DNA of 60,000 nucleotides from Antedon mediterranea. Its lineage: Eukaryota; Echinodermata; Crinoidea; Comatulida; Antedonidae. The notes beneath the pieces are model-generated. The model saw nothing but the letters and a program-made list of their open reading frames with translations. It did no database searches and was not told where the DNA came from. The position numbers and the translations under genes were made by a program. The DNA lies in assembly GCF_964355755.1 (NCBI RefSeq), contig NC_092676.1:7796288-7856287 (forward strand), read 5' to 3'. Below, one piece after another: positions 46,200 to 56,379 of this stretch; the first letter of the stretch is position 1, and every line of letters starts with the position of its first letter.

Positions 46200-46885
46200 T
46201 TTTTTTGCTATATTTGGTAAAAATTGGATATGTTGTAGAATACACATCACTGAATCCAAAAAGTATTTGCTCCATTTTTTTTTTCATACGCAAGGGGGGT
46301 TGGCAGCCATTTCAAAATGGCCGCCATTTTGGACAAAATATTGTAAGTATATGGCATTAAAAGATGTTATCGAGATAGAAATTCAATCATAAAAGTAACA
46401 ATAAATGTTCAAATAATATTTCACATCATTTTTGTAACTGAACAAGCCAAAATGGCCGCCATTATGCCCAAAATGGCTGCCATTTTATCCAATATGGCCA
46501 TCATTTTATCTAAAATGGCCACATATATCAATCAAATATTTCTTTCAACTTTTATTCACATATATTTGGTAAAAATTAGATATGTTGTAGAATAGACATC
46601 ACTGAATCCAAAAAGTATTTGCTCCATTTTTTTTTCATACGCAAGGAGGATTGGCAGCCATTTAAAAATGGCCCCAATTTTGGACAAAATTGTTTCAAAT
46701 ATTGTAAGTTTATGACATTTAAAGATGTTATCGAGATAGAAATTCAATCATAAAAGTAACAATAAATGTTCAAATAATATTTCATATTTGTGTAACAGAA
46801 AAAGCCAAAATGGCAGACATTTCAACCAAAATGGCCGCCATTTTATCCAACATGGCCGCCATTTTTATCTGAAATTGCTACTAAT
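46200..46885. repeat. Left subterminal repeats (two ~350-bp units) with ATGGCGGC palindromes
   Basis: Units starting TATATTTGGTAAAAATT(G/A)GATA near 46208 and 46561 share the TGAATCCAAAAAGTATTTGC and TTGGCAGCCATTT blocks. Each unit has several AAAATGGC(C/T)GCCATTTT-type palindromes. Confidence 0.85.
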
Positions 46886-47023
46886 CAAATTGGTTTTTTT
46901 TAACTTTAATTAAATACATAGGCTATAACATAATGATATTTGTGTTTAATTACTTTAATTATTCGTCGTCATTTTAGCCATCACTATCACTGTCCGAATC
47001 GGATGTAGACAACAATGGTCATA

Positions 47024-47682
47024 TGTTGATTTGATTTGAATTCATTTGGAAAATCATCATAAAAAAATACATACAAAGTGATAACATAAATTACGGACAT
47101 TACAAATAATACATTTATAAAAGATTTTCCAGGATAGCCCAAAAAGCTTATCAGCTTATTTCCATTGGGATCCTTTACAATCTAAAATAAAAACATTACA
47201 AAATATTGCATTAAACACGTAAATATAACAAAAACAAAAATATAAAAAACAAGTTAAATTAAAGACTATGATTGACTTATATAGTTATTTGGTAGAACAG
47301 AAATGTGATTTAACATTTTTCTTAAAATTAAATTTGTTTTCTATTTGCTGAATGGAATGAGGTAGGTTATTCCATGCCTTTATGCCTGTATAATAAAACG
47401 TAGATATTTGACTATCAGATTTAGGAACTGAAAATCCATTGACCTTACTTCTAGTCATATAATGGTGGTTAGATGAAACTCTTTTAAACTTTTCAGTTAA
47501 ATAAGGTACTGATTTTCCATAAAAAATCTTATGAACATGATTAAGTTTGAGTTGGCAAATTCTATCCTCTAGATATAATTGACCGATTTGGTTCAGTTCG
47601 TCTTTACCAATATGTGCACGATCATTTTTATTTAATATAAACCTAGCAACTTTATTTTGACTGGTTTGAAGTCTGTTATTCA
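47024..47682 (-). mobile_element. LINE ORF2 C-terminal fragment inserted in the left arm
   Basis: The minus frame from about 47682 to 47285 reads the typical non-LTR ORF2 tail: QTSQNKVARFILNKNDR, LYLEDRICQLKLNHVHKI, HHYMTRSK, YYTGIKAWNNLPHSI, KFNFKKNVKSHF. A 3' UTR follows with a short-repeat tail (AAATCAAATCAACA) at 47024-47040. 5'-truncated, CR1/L2/Jockey-like. The upstream MCKCEADVNN residues belong to the host element, not the LINE. Confidence 0.88.
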
Positions 47683-48287
47683 CGTCTGCTTCGCATTTAC
47701 ACATCTCGGTACATTATAGATCCATATATTGGCCTGGAGATGTGCACGTAGTATGTGCTGGTGCAACGCTCCAGAAGTTGGTGGCAATTTTTCCACACCT
47801 TGATTATTTGGCAGTGTTTTGAACCGCTGACACCCTTTTAGTTCCAAGAAGACTGCACAGAGACTTCTCGCATCCTGCCTTCCCATTGAAAGATGGCATA
47901 TTGTCTTTTCCGAGTTTGACTAGAGCTTCTATGATGTGAGGAGGTGACTTCATATACAATCTTAAAAGCTGTTTTTTTCCTGTGACCCGTAACACCACAT
48001 CCAGTGATAGCATAGAAACCTGGTAGTCCGGCTGCCTTTTCTGGTCCAAGGTGATCGTATATTGGTTGAAGAGTAATTCTTCTTCCTGTTTCAGCTGTGC
48101 CTGAGTGTTAAAATTCCAGTATTTTCCCCCAACTGTTGTAGGCGCCTTAGAATTAAAACAAACCAGTCGGTATCTTGCGTGAAGAAGTCGACTTCATTTC
48201 CTGGTGTAGATGCTATTTCAATGCCATGAGGGATCATTAGTGTGTCTACCTCTTCTTGGGTGTTCACGTGACTGTTACAATAGGATG
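47683..48287 (-). pseudogene. Decayed copy (left, minus strand) of a PIN/FEN-like, cysteine-tailed protein gene
   Basis: The minus strand, across several frames, reads EVDTLMIPHGIEIA, DTDWFVLILRRLQQLGE, QKRQPDYQV-type shifted sequence, LPPTSGALHQHILRAHLQ and CKCEA. It is the same gene as the plus copy at 48290-49495 but frameshifted and with its cysteine cluster deleted. The (D/E)-x-D-T and D-T-D-x-x-V-L motifs fit a family of unnamed metazoan proteins I recall, with PIN/FEN-like nuclease motifs. That assignment is inference. Confidence 0.6.
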
Positions 48288-48289
48288 AT

Positions 48290-49495
48290 TAATATCACCT
48301 CAGCCTGTGAATCGCTATCTCATCATCGATGGAATGGCAGTTGTTCAAACTCTTATGAATGTTCAGACTTTTACCACCTGCAAAGATTTTGTGGAGGCAT
48401 TTGTAGCCTGCATAGATTCTCTACTTAACAAATACATTTATGTTGGTGGACGTGTTGTCTTTGACAATTATGAGAAGACACTTTCGCTTAAAGACGATAT
48501 CCGATATCAATCATCTCCTCCTAACATTGTGGAAATTATTGTGGAAGATTCCACACTGATTAAAAACAAAGCAATATTCTTGTCAAGCAACACGACAAAA
48601 GATCAACTCACAATTTATCTTGCCGACAAATCAGTACGAAATTGTAAACATCCTATTGTAACAGTCATGCGACAAGATGAACACAAACACCTGAACATTC
48701 CCCAACAACACCTGTGAGCACCCAAAGAAGAGGTAGATATATTAATGATCCCTCATGGTATTGAAGTAGCATCTACACCAGGAAATGAAGTCGACTTATT
48801 TGTTTTAATTTTAAGGCGCCTACAACAGTTAGGGGAAAATTCTGGTATTTTAACAGGCACCGCTGAAACAAGAAGAATTGCTCTTTAATCAATATACGAT
48901 CCCCTTGGACCGGAAAAGGCAGCCAGACTACCAGGTTTCCATGCTATCACTGGATGTACACAGGAAAAAACAGCTTTTAAGATGTATATGAAGTCATCTC
49001 CTCACATCATAGAAGCGTTAGTCAAACTCGGAGAAGACAATGTGCCATCTTTCAATGTGAAGGCAGGATGCGAGGAGTTTCTGTGCGGTCTTATTGAAAC
49101 TAAAAGGGTGTCAGCCAAAGATTCATCAACCCTGAGATGGAAACGGTTCAAAACACTGCCAAATAATCAAGGTGTGGAAAAATTGCCACCAACGTCTGGA
49201 GCGTTGCACCAGCACATACTACGTGCACATCTCCAGGCCAATATATATGGAGCCATGTAACTATTGACCCAATAATTCCCGATCCATGCCAAAACGTGGC
49301 TGGTTTATAGAGAACGGTAAACTAAGACCAGTATTATACGAGAAGCAAACTGCTCCAGAAGCAGTTGTGGAGCTAACACGGTGTTCATGCTTAAGTACAT
49401 GTTCCCATAATACATGCACGTGCAAGAAAAACAATCTACAATATACCGAGATGTGTAAATGCGAAACAGACGAGAATAACTGTCACAATATATGA
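48290..49495 (+). pseudogene. Decayed copy (right, plus strand) of the same gene, with unique N-terminal part
   Basis: 48307-48717 is open (IIDGMAVVQTLMNVQTF..., VFDNYEKTLSLKDDIRY...) up to a TGA at 48715. After a frameshift the frame from about 48790 reads LFVLILRRLQQLGENSG, a TAA, then AARLPGFHAITGC, then 48982-49260 (SSPHIIEALVKLGEDN, LPPTSGALHQHILRAHLQ). 49286-49495 encodes a Cys cluster (CSCLSTCSHNTCTCKKN). The layout (DGM near the start, a DTD-like core, a CxC-type tail) matches widespread unnamed invertebrate proteins. Stops and the lack of the DTDW segment (kept on the left) mark it as a pseudogene. Confidence 0.65.
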
Positions 49496-49654
49496 CCATT
49501 GTTGTCTACATCCGATTCGGACAGTGATAGTGATAACGAAAGTGACAACGAATAAGTAAAGTAATTAAACACAAATATTATTATGTTGTTATGTTGGTTC
49601 CTTTATAGCCCATGTATTTAATCAAAGTTAAAGAAAAAACAATTTTATTATGTG

Positions 49655-50670
49655 GCCATTTCAGATAAAAATGGCGGCCATGTTGGATAAAATGGCGACC
49701 ATTTTGGTTGAAATGTCAGCTATTGTTCTGTTACACAAATGATGTGAAATATTATTTGAACATTTATTGTTACTTCCATCTTGATAAAACATCTTTTAAT
49801 GCCATAAACTTACAATATTTTAAAAAAATTTGTCAAAAATGGCGACCAATTTGAAATTGCTGCCAACCCCCCTTGCCTATAAACACAAAATGGAGAAAAT
49901 ACTTTTTGGATTCAGTGATGTCTATTCTACAACATATCCAATTGTAAATATAGGTGAATAAAAAAATATTTGATTGATATTATGTGGCAATTTTAGATAA
50001 AATGGTAGCCATATTGGCTAAAATGACAGCCATTTTGGGCATAATGGCGGCCATTTTAACTTGTTCAGTTACAAATATGATGTGAAATATTATTTAAACA
50101 TTTATTGTTACTTTTATGATTGAATTTCTATCTTGATAACATCTTTTAATGTCATAAACTTACAATATTTGAAACAATTTTGTCCAAAATGGCGGCCATT
50201 TTGAAATGGCTGCCAATCCCCCTTGCGTATGAAAAAAAAAATGGAGCAAATACTTTTTGGATTCAGTGATGTCTATTCTACAACATATCTAATTTTTACC
50301 AAATATATGTGAATAAAAGTTTAAAAAAATATTTGATTGATATATGTGGCCATTTTAGATAAAATGGTGGCCATGTTGGATAAAATGGCAGCCATTTTGG
50401 GCATAATGCCGGCCATTTTGGCTTGTTCAGTTACAAAAATGATGTGAAATATTATGTGAACATTTATTGTTACTTTTATGATTGAATTTTTATCTCGATA
50501 ACATCTTTTAATGCCATATACTTACAATATTTTGTCCAAAATGGCGGCCATTTTGAAATGGCTGCCAACCCCCCTTGCGTATGAAAAAAAAAATGGAGCA
50601 AATACTTTTTGGATTCAGTGATGTCTATTCTACAACATATCCAAATTTTATCAAATATAGCAAAAAAAAT
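49655..50670. repeat. Right subterminal repeats (three units) with ATGGCGGC palindromes
   Basis: Inverse of the left array, with three units of about 300-350 bp. Each carries TTTTTGGATTCAGTGATGTC, GGCTGCCAA(C/T)CCCCCTTG and several AAAATGGCGGCCATTTTG palindromes. Confidence 0.85.
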
Positions 50671-50984
50671 GCAACTTTCCAAAATATCCTAGACTAAAAA
50701 AGCCAGGATTGTCAAAAGCGAACCCAATCACTGTTTAAAGACTTTCCTTTAACATAAATAAAATATAATATAAATATAAAATAAAATGACGAAAAAAATT
50801 AATTAATAAATATCTAAGACATTATGTAAAAAAAAAAAAAATACAGCAGGGACCAGGTAAAATCAAAAGAAATAGTGTTGGCGAAGACTAGTCTCGAATT
50901 CTCGAAACCTGCCAAGGAGAGCAAGCTCACTTAATTCAGAGGGAAGACCATTCCAAAGTTTACAGAATCTAGGAAAGAGTGAAG

Positions 50985-51065
50985 ATATGCAGATGTCCTA
51001 ACCATTAGACCACTGGGGCTTTCATGGTATAGTTAAAATCCAATTGGATAGCGACTCTTTAACAT
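50985..51065 (-). mobile_element. tRNA-derived SINE, family 2, head fragment
   Basis: GCAGATGTCCTAACCATTAG and ACCACTGGGGCTTTCATGG match the box A end of the other copies. The following AATTGGATAGCGACTCTTTA matches the flank at 9960. Confidence 0.65.
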
Positions 51066-51484
51066 TCTCGGCGCGGTACGCCATCTATCAGTATTTTATA
51101 TATCCCTCTACAAATTAACATTGTAAAGCATTTATAATGTGTTATTGTGTATAAAATTTGCATAAGAATCGTTTACAACGTAACGCAATGGAGTGCATTC
51201 ATGTATAAATTACAGTAGTACACAAAATCGCGGCTTCCTGTCAAATCGTGTTCAGTCGACGTATAGCATGAAAATTCACTGCGTCAGTTTCCTGTCCAAC
51301 ATTGTTGTACACAAATCTGCTTTCTAACGTCAGCAGAATCAACCTGTACCTTGTCAGATACAGCACAAACGCTTTATGGTGGCCCATTTAATTCAGCCAT
51401 GTTATAGAGAGTAGAGACTGCCAGACTGGAGACGTGTTGTTCGGTGAAGGAGGCGCTATTGGTAGACGTACAACATTATTCATT

Positions 51485-51535
51485 ATGTCAAATGGTGAAA
51501 GGGAGCAGAAGCCTGACGAAGAAAAGAATAATCAG
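51485..51535 (+). CDS. Exon 1 of the ankyrin/Mab-21 gene
   Basis: 17 codons, MSNGEREQKPDEEKNNQ, phase 0, ending at CAG|GTTAG. It is chosen because it has the first in-frame ATG with a matching phase to exon 2. Exon 2 itself opens with GTG, not ATG. The nearest in-frame ATG in exon 2 is MAMTSKVSERN (53036). Confidence 0.6.
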
Positions 51536-54500
51536 GTTAGATACGCACGTCACCTAGTACTGTAATATTAGCGCCATTTTTAAATGTTATGTACCGACAT
51601 TTTTTTAAAGGTAACTTTGCATTCACCAGGAAGTATATGCTATTACTAAACATTATAAATGCTATTTTTATTAAACTCGCCATGTATTGTAATGCACGTT
51701 ATTTCTCGAGATGATTTAAATCCGCTACTTTCATACATTAATTATTTACTGTAAGCAGTCAATTACATTAAATATTATTTCGCAAAGAATGCACACATTT
51801 GTTGTACATACTAGCAAATTAATATTTTATAATACTTTGTAACAGATACTTTTTATAGTAAATTATTATAGGTATATCTAATGACTAAACAGGCAGCTAT
51901 TCTTAAAATATGAATTTTTTGAGATATTAAAACAACTGTCATCATGGCGTAGGCCTACATTATAAATAACGAGTTGCATGCATTTTGTTTTTTTTTTTGT
52001 ATATTCACCTATTTGTCTTTTATCAATATATCCTACCCACAATTTAAAAGAACCACTCAAAAATCATTAAGTTTAGTTAGTAAAGGGGTTGAACTTTGGC
52101 GTGATATACCTGAGACTCTTAAGTTACTTAAGAATCCTATAACTTTTAAAATAAAATACAAAAATAAATTACTTTTGCAATACTCTGATTAGAACAAGTT
52201 TTTTTTTTTTTTTTTTTTTTTACAATTACATCTTACTCTCTGAGGAATCTTTTTTTTTTTTAAGATAAAGAAAAAAACAAGAAACTTTCTTAAAAGTTAC
52301 ATTTTGTTTGCCTATGCCGTTGTGCCTTTTTTTCATATTACTATTTATAAACTGTTTTGTAACAGGGGGTTTCTACTTATAAGCTGTGCTTCAGAGATTT
52401 CCCCTTTCCATTCTTTCATTTTTGTAATGAATATTTATGTATGTTAATGGTTTTATTTTGTTGTGAATGGAAATAAAGAAACAAACAAACAAACAAACAA
52501 ACAAAATATGTAAAGTCATGTGTAAGGACATTGAGTGTTTTTTACGCAACAACAATTATAGAAAACATAAAATAATACAGGAGATTATAGTTAGTTAATA
52601 TATCGATTTCCACGTTCAGAGGAGATATTGGACCTACAATGTTGACTGCTATGCATTGAAACAGAAAAAATAATAGCATAAAAATAATTCTTTTTTACAA
52701 AAGTAAGTGCGCTACATATTGTGCATAATTCTGCTGCGAAGTACAAAATACACTTTCCAAGCTTGGAATAAACCCAATCAAATCCTAATTACCTCCAAAC
52801 AGGGAGAACACATGGCGAGTGTATTTAAGAAGTCAGACACATGGTAACATTTTTTAGCTCTTTATCTCGGTTACATTAGGATTTCGTAATTGAAATGAAA
52901 GCCATAATTCTCCCATTTTATACGATTACGGACATCACCACTAACCAGTGAATCTCTTTTTTTTTTAATTTAAATTTTGTACAGGTGTTGTCTGAAAGCC
53001 ATACTCGGTCAAGAATTGACATTTCCGCCAACGACATGGCTATGACATCAAAAGTATCCGAGCGAAATCAGGTTTACTATGATGCTGTGTGTTCCGGAGA
53101 CCTGGTTACTGTCCAAACACTTATATTGCAAGGCGTTGATCTGGATTGTCCGGGAGGTGAATTTAAAATTCGACCTTTGCACCAATCAGCGTGTAATGGC
53201 TACTTTGAAATAGTAAAGTGCCTGGTGGAGGCTGGAGCTACAGTTGACTGTGTGGACGATGAGGGGTTTACACCTTTGATTTGGGCGTCTGTGATGTTTG
53301 AACACGACATCGCAGCTTATTTAGTTTCAAAGGGAGCCAACATAACCTGGATTCCTGACGATGGAAAGAGTGCTATTATGAACGCAGCTGATTGCGAAGG
53401 CGGGCAGACTTCGCACATGATGATGCTGGCGGCTTTGGGTTGGGATATTGGCGACCCTAGTTGCACTAGCGGCTGGACGATGTTGCACAGGGCAGTCAGG
53501 GATGAATTAAATCATGACAATGAATTGCGTATGTTAGTCAAAAAAGGTGACCGAGATGTCATCCATAAGCTGGCTGCAGCATCTGGTGGAATTAATGTCA
53601 AAGATCGACTTGGATTAACTCCATTGCATCATGCTGTACGAGGTCGGCTTGTACACGAGGATGAAATGTGGAGAGATTATGACAAAGGAACATGGCGGGA
53701 TGCAGACTTCATTTCCAACCTTGTTCCCACTAAGGCTAATATGGCTCTGGTTAAGTCGCTTATCGCGTCAGGGTCTAATATAAGCGATATTGACAGATAT
53801 GGTCATTCAGTTCTTTGGCATGCCAAATATTTTGGTCAAGACGAGGTCATCTGCTTATTGAAAGGACATCAAAGCAAAGAAAATATTCAAATATCTGTAG
53901 ATAATGGAAATGAAATTGACGAAGACAATGATATTGAAAGTAATCCATTGGTGGATTTATTGCCTAAAGTTCCGCCAAAAGACAGCAATGCCACTACCTG
54001 GCGCAGACAGGTTTTGCGGGAAATTGATAAATTAAAGTACAGCAGAGATATCGGTTTGAATGATCAAAGGACAATGGCACTAGAGCTGAATCAATTAGAC
54101 AATTTACAATCCAATAAAATTCAAGTACTACCCTGCGATAAAAGCCATGAAATGGTGACGTGGAAGTCCGATGTTCCATCAGAGGCAATCAGCTTCATGG
54201 CTTTAGGGAAAATGTTGCCACTGTTTTTGGATTGCGTAAGACAAAAAGCTAAATATGACGAAGATCTAACAGCTTTTTTACATAGGTAAGTCAAATTTAT
54301 AATGCCACAGAAATTCCAAATACTATAATTCTAAGGTGTATAATGTGCAAAGTAATCAATCACAAAGTATCTATAATGGTTTGTTTACGTATTCTCAATC
54401 GAGTCAATAATATTGAAATGTCTGTAACATTATGTATGTATATAATATTATTTACACATCAGATCAAGTCCACCAGAAAGCCCAAAGAGAAAGCATTTCG

Positions 54501-55602
54501 CAATCAAGAACCTTTTACAGTCACCAGCCATAAATCCAGGTTTCAGAAACAGCAGAGGTGTACTTGATGTTCATGAACAGATGGATTGCCTGGTTCAACG
54601 TTTTGTAGAGGAATGAACAATATATCCCCGATGCTGAAACTTCGGATAGTTTTGGGAGGAAGTGTAAGTGAGAAAACCAAAATAGGTCTGCCGAACGAAT
54701 ATGACTATCGTCTGTATATCGGAGCACTGGACGGTAAATGTTCTGTTGTGAGGGAAATTGAATATGGCGTCCAATCTTTCCAAAGGAGAACAGTGAGCAT
54801 CCAAGTGTCGGATGACGTGTCTTTATCGTGGTCGTCTTATTGTGATGACTTTAACGTTATCGACCCTGCAGCGTTGTTTATGCACATCCATGGCGTAATG
54901 TATAAGGCCCTCTCGCGGGATATTTGGGAGGGTCTCGATATGTACTGGAAACCGTATGGAAGAAATGCATTTCATGTACAGTGGATGGGCAAGCATTGGC
55001 ACGGCATGGCCATCAAGGCCGATATCATGTACTGCGTCGAGATCCAAGACTGGTGGCCGACCACTGTACGACAGGAAAGTTACCTGCTTTCAAATATCAA
55101 AAGTAATCCATCCTGCGTATTACTGAGACCGCATTCCTTCCAACCGTCATCCTGTGAACTGGAACATATTGTAATGTCAAAACTTTCGGACGAGATGAAA
55201 ACAGTTTATTCCATAGGCAAATTTATAAACAGATTAACTGAACATTCAAGCAAGCAGGATAAAGTGACTTCGTATGACCTTAAGAATGCACTATTTTATT
55301 ACATGGAAATGAATTGGCAGAATGAGAATTTCAGTTCTGGAGAGAATCAAGATGAAAGAGAGAACAACAAGTTTGAGTATAGCTGGGGAGGAAGCTATAA
55401 TGGTGACTCGGAATCATTGCCGTTGATGTTTAAGCATCTGAGAACTAAGACATTACAGGTATTTCACGATGGACTGTCGCTTCTAAGAAGTCACACGTCT
55501 TATTACTTTGGTATTAGTCGATGGGCTGAAACAGAAGACAAAATAAATCGCAAAGCAGACCAACAAAACAAATTCGAAGAAATGTTGAAACTTTATTTGT
55601 GA
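51485..55602 (+). CDS. Ankyrin-repeat / Mab-21 (cGAS-like nucleotidyltransferase) fusion, three exons, one frameshift
   Basis: Exons are 51485-51535, 52985-54285 and 54463-55602. Junctions are CAG|GTTAG, GTACAG|GTG, CATAG|GTAAGT and CATCAG|A, in phases 0 and 2. Total 2492 nt, one short of 831 codons. Residues about 40-330 are ankyrin repeats (PLHQSACNGYFEIVK, GFTPLIWAS, GLTPLHHAV). A basic linker (PKRKH) follows. Residues about 490-830 are a Mab-21 domain. Its nucleotidyltransferase signature is GGS, eleven residues, then EYD, then a third Asp in AIKADIMYC about 106 residues on. Spacing of GS to E-x-D equals that of cGAS. No zinc-thumb His-Cys cluster is seen. Family knowledge: animal cGAS-like receptors make cyclic dinucleotides on sensing nucleic acid, to activate STING. 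Odd: at 54611-54613 the frame is broken by one missing base (GAGGAATGAAC). The downstream 330 codons are intact, so it may be an assembly error or a recent null allele. Confidence 0.82.
51985..52505 (+). mobile_element. LINE 3' fragment in intron 1 with (AAAC)n tail
   Basis: The frame to the stop at 52190-52192 encodes an ORF2 C-terminus (RTTQKSLSLVSKGVELW, then RDIPETLKLLKNPITFKIKY). A 3' UTR follows with GTGAATGGAAATAAAG and an AAACAAACAAAC tail. The GVELWRDIP motif is typical of the end of CR1/Jockey-group ORF2. It lies wholly within the intron and in the gene's sense. Confidence 0.8.
52985..54285 (+). CDS. Exon 2 (ankyrin-repeat exon) of the ankyrin/Mab-21 gene
   Basis: 1301 nt, acceptor GTACAG and donor GTAAGT. 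Unlike ANKRD6, all ankyrin repeats are in one exon. The array is irregular. Between the last repeats lie insertions (LVHEDEMWRDYDKGTWRDA and SNLVPTKANMA), and an acidic stretch (NEIDEDNDIES) precedes the linker. Confidence 0.85.
54463..55602 (+). CDS. Exon 3 (Mab-21 domain) with frameshift at 54611
   Basis: The first 50 codons are in the spliced frame and read MDCLVQRFVEE, then TGA. The next base register reads MNNISPMLKLRIVLGGS to the stop at 55600-55602. The helix LVQRFVEE and MNNISP are contiguous in Mab-21 proteins, so a single base is missing rather than an intron. Domain C-terminus about 55602 (ends EEMLKLYL). Confidence 0.82.
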
Positions 55603-55829
55603 GAAGGACAGCCCATTTATTTTTTACTCAACTGGAAACACACAACAAATCACCGATTTCTGGCAAGGACTTATGACTGTTAAGTCCTTGGTGGTAGTTG
55701 AAAACTATTGTTTCCATTTGAGAGTCAGAGAAGAGTGTGTTTGACCTCTGATATAAAAAAAAATTGTTTTAAAACACTGACACTATTAGGGAAAAGTATG
55801 GTGTCATACAAAATTTACCAGGGAAGATC

Positions 55830-55835
55830 AATAAA
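55830..55835 (+). terminator. Polyadenylation signal of the ankyrin/Mab-21 gene
   Basis: AATAAA, 228 nt after the stop codon. It is the first in this strand downstream. Confidence 0.6.
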
Positions 55836-56194
55836 AGTTATTTAAACCAGTTACGCACCAGAGATTCCTCAACATGTCCAAATCCTACCTTACCCATAAC
55901 ATGTGTGGACCCGGAGAAAAGAACAAAGTTCCAGTATCAGGGTGTAAAAAAGCTTTTCTACAAGTTTGTTCTACTGTATAATCAGTCTCACAGCTGTGCC
56001 AATCAAAATAGTTAAGGTATAGTGTTCCACAATGAAATGATTGCCTTCTCCATCCCTCACTGAACCCTCACTGAAGAAAATAGGAAGAGCGGAGAGAGAA
56101 ATAAGATTATTGAAAGCAGTGCATACGGTGAAACAGCATTGTTCGATCGAATATATTTTCCCGACGCCCGAAGCGCTGAGGGAAATATATTCCC

Positions 56195-56368
56195 TCAGGC
56201 AAAGACCATTAATTCTAAACCGCCCAGTGGTATACTGAAAATGTATTAATTAATTTGAAACGATGAATGAGCAAATCTGTGAGAATGAGAAAAAGTCGCC
56301 CCAACCGAGATTCGAACCTGGATCTTGTGCTTGATATACAGATGTCCTAACCATTAGGTTGTCGTCAG
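56195..56368 (-). mobile_element. tRNA-derived SINE, family 2, near-complete
   Basis: The minus strand has an ACCTAATGGTTAGGACATCT box A region, GGTTCGAATCTCGG as box B, a GTCGGTT-free short body, ATTCTCACAGATTTGC, and a tail with ATTAATTAATACATT and CACTGGGCGG. It is the best preserved box B of this family in the window. Confidence 0.75.
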
Positions 56369-56379
56369 TCATGTAACAA

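Larger units (their letters stand above)
46191..50676. mobile_element. 4.5 kb giant foldback with opposed gene copies
   Basis: Left arm 46191-48287 and right arm 48648-50676 are inverted copies. They start AGTTGCATTTTTTTT and end AAAAAAAATGCAACT, with a ~360-bp central loop. Each arm has, from outside in: subterminal ~320-350-bp repeats rich in the AAAATGGCGGCCATTTT palindrome, the CCGAATCGGATGTAGACAA block, and a decayed coding block. The left arm has a LINE insertion (47024-47682) and a ~180-bp deletion absent from the right. The right arm has three subterminal repeats and the left two. No target duplication was found. Confidence 0.85.

Noticed and set aside
54586-54612. An intron acceptor at 54580 (AACAG) explaining the frame change in the Mab-21 gene
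   Set aside because: It would need a phase-1 donor, but exon 2 ends in phase 2. It would also delete the conserved helix LVQRFVEE that precedes MNNISP.
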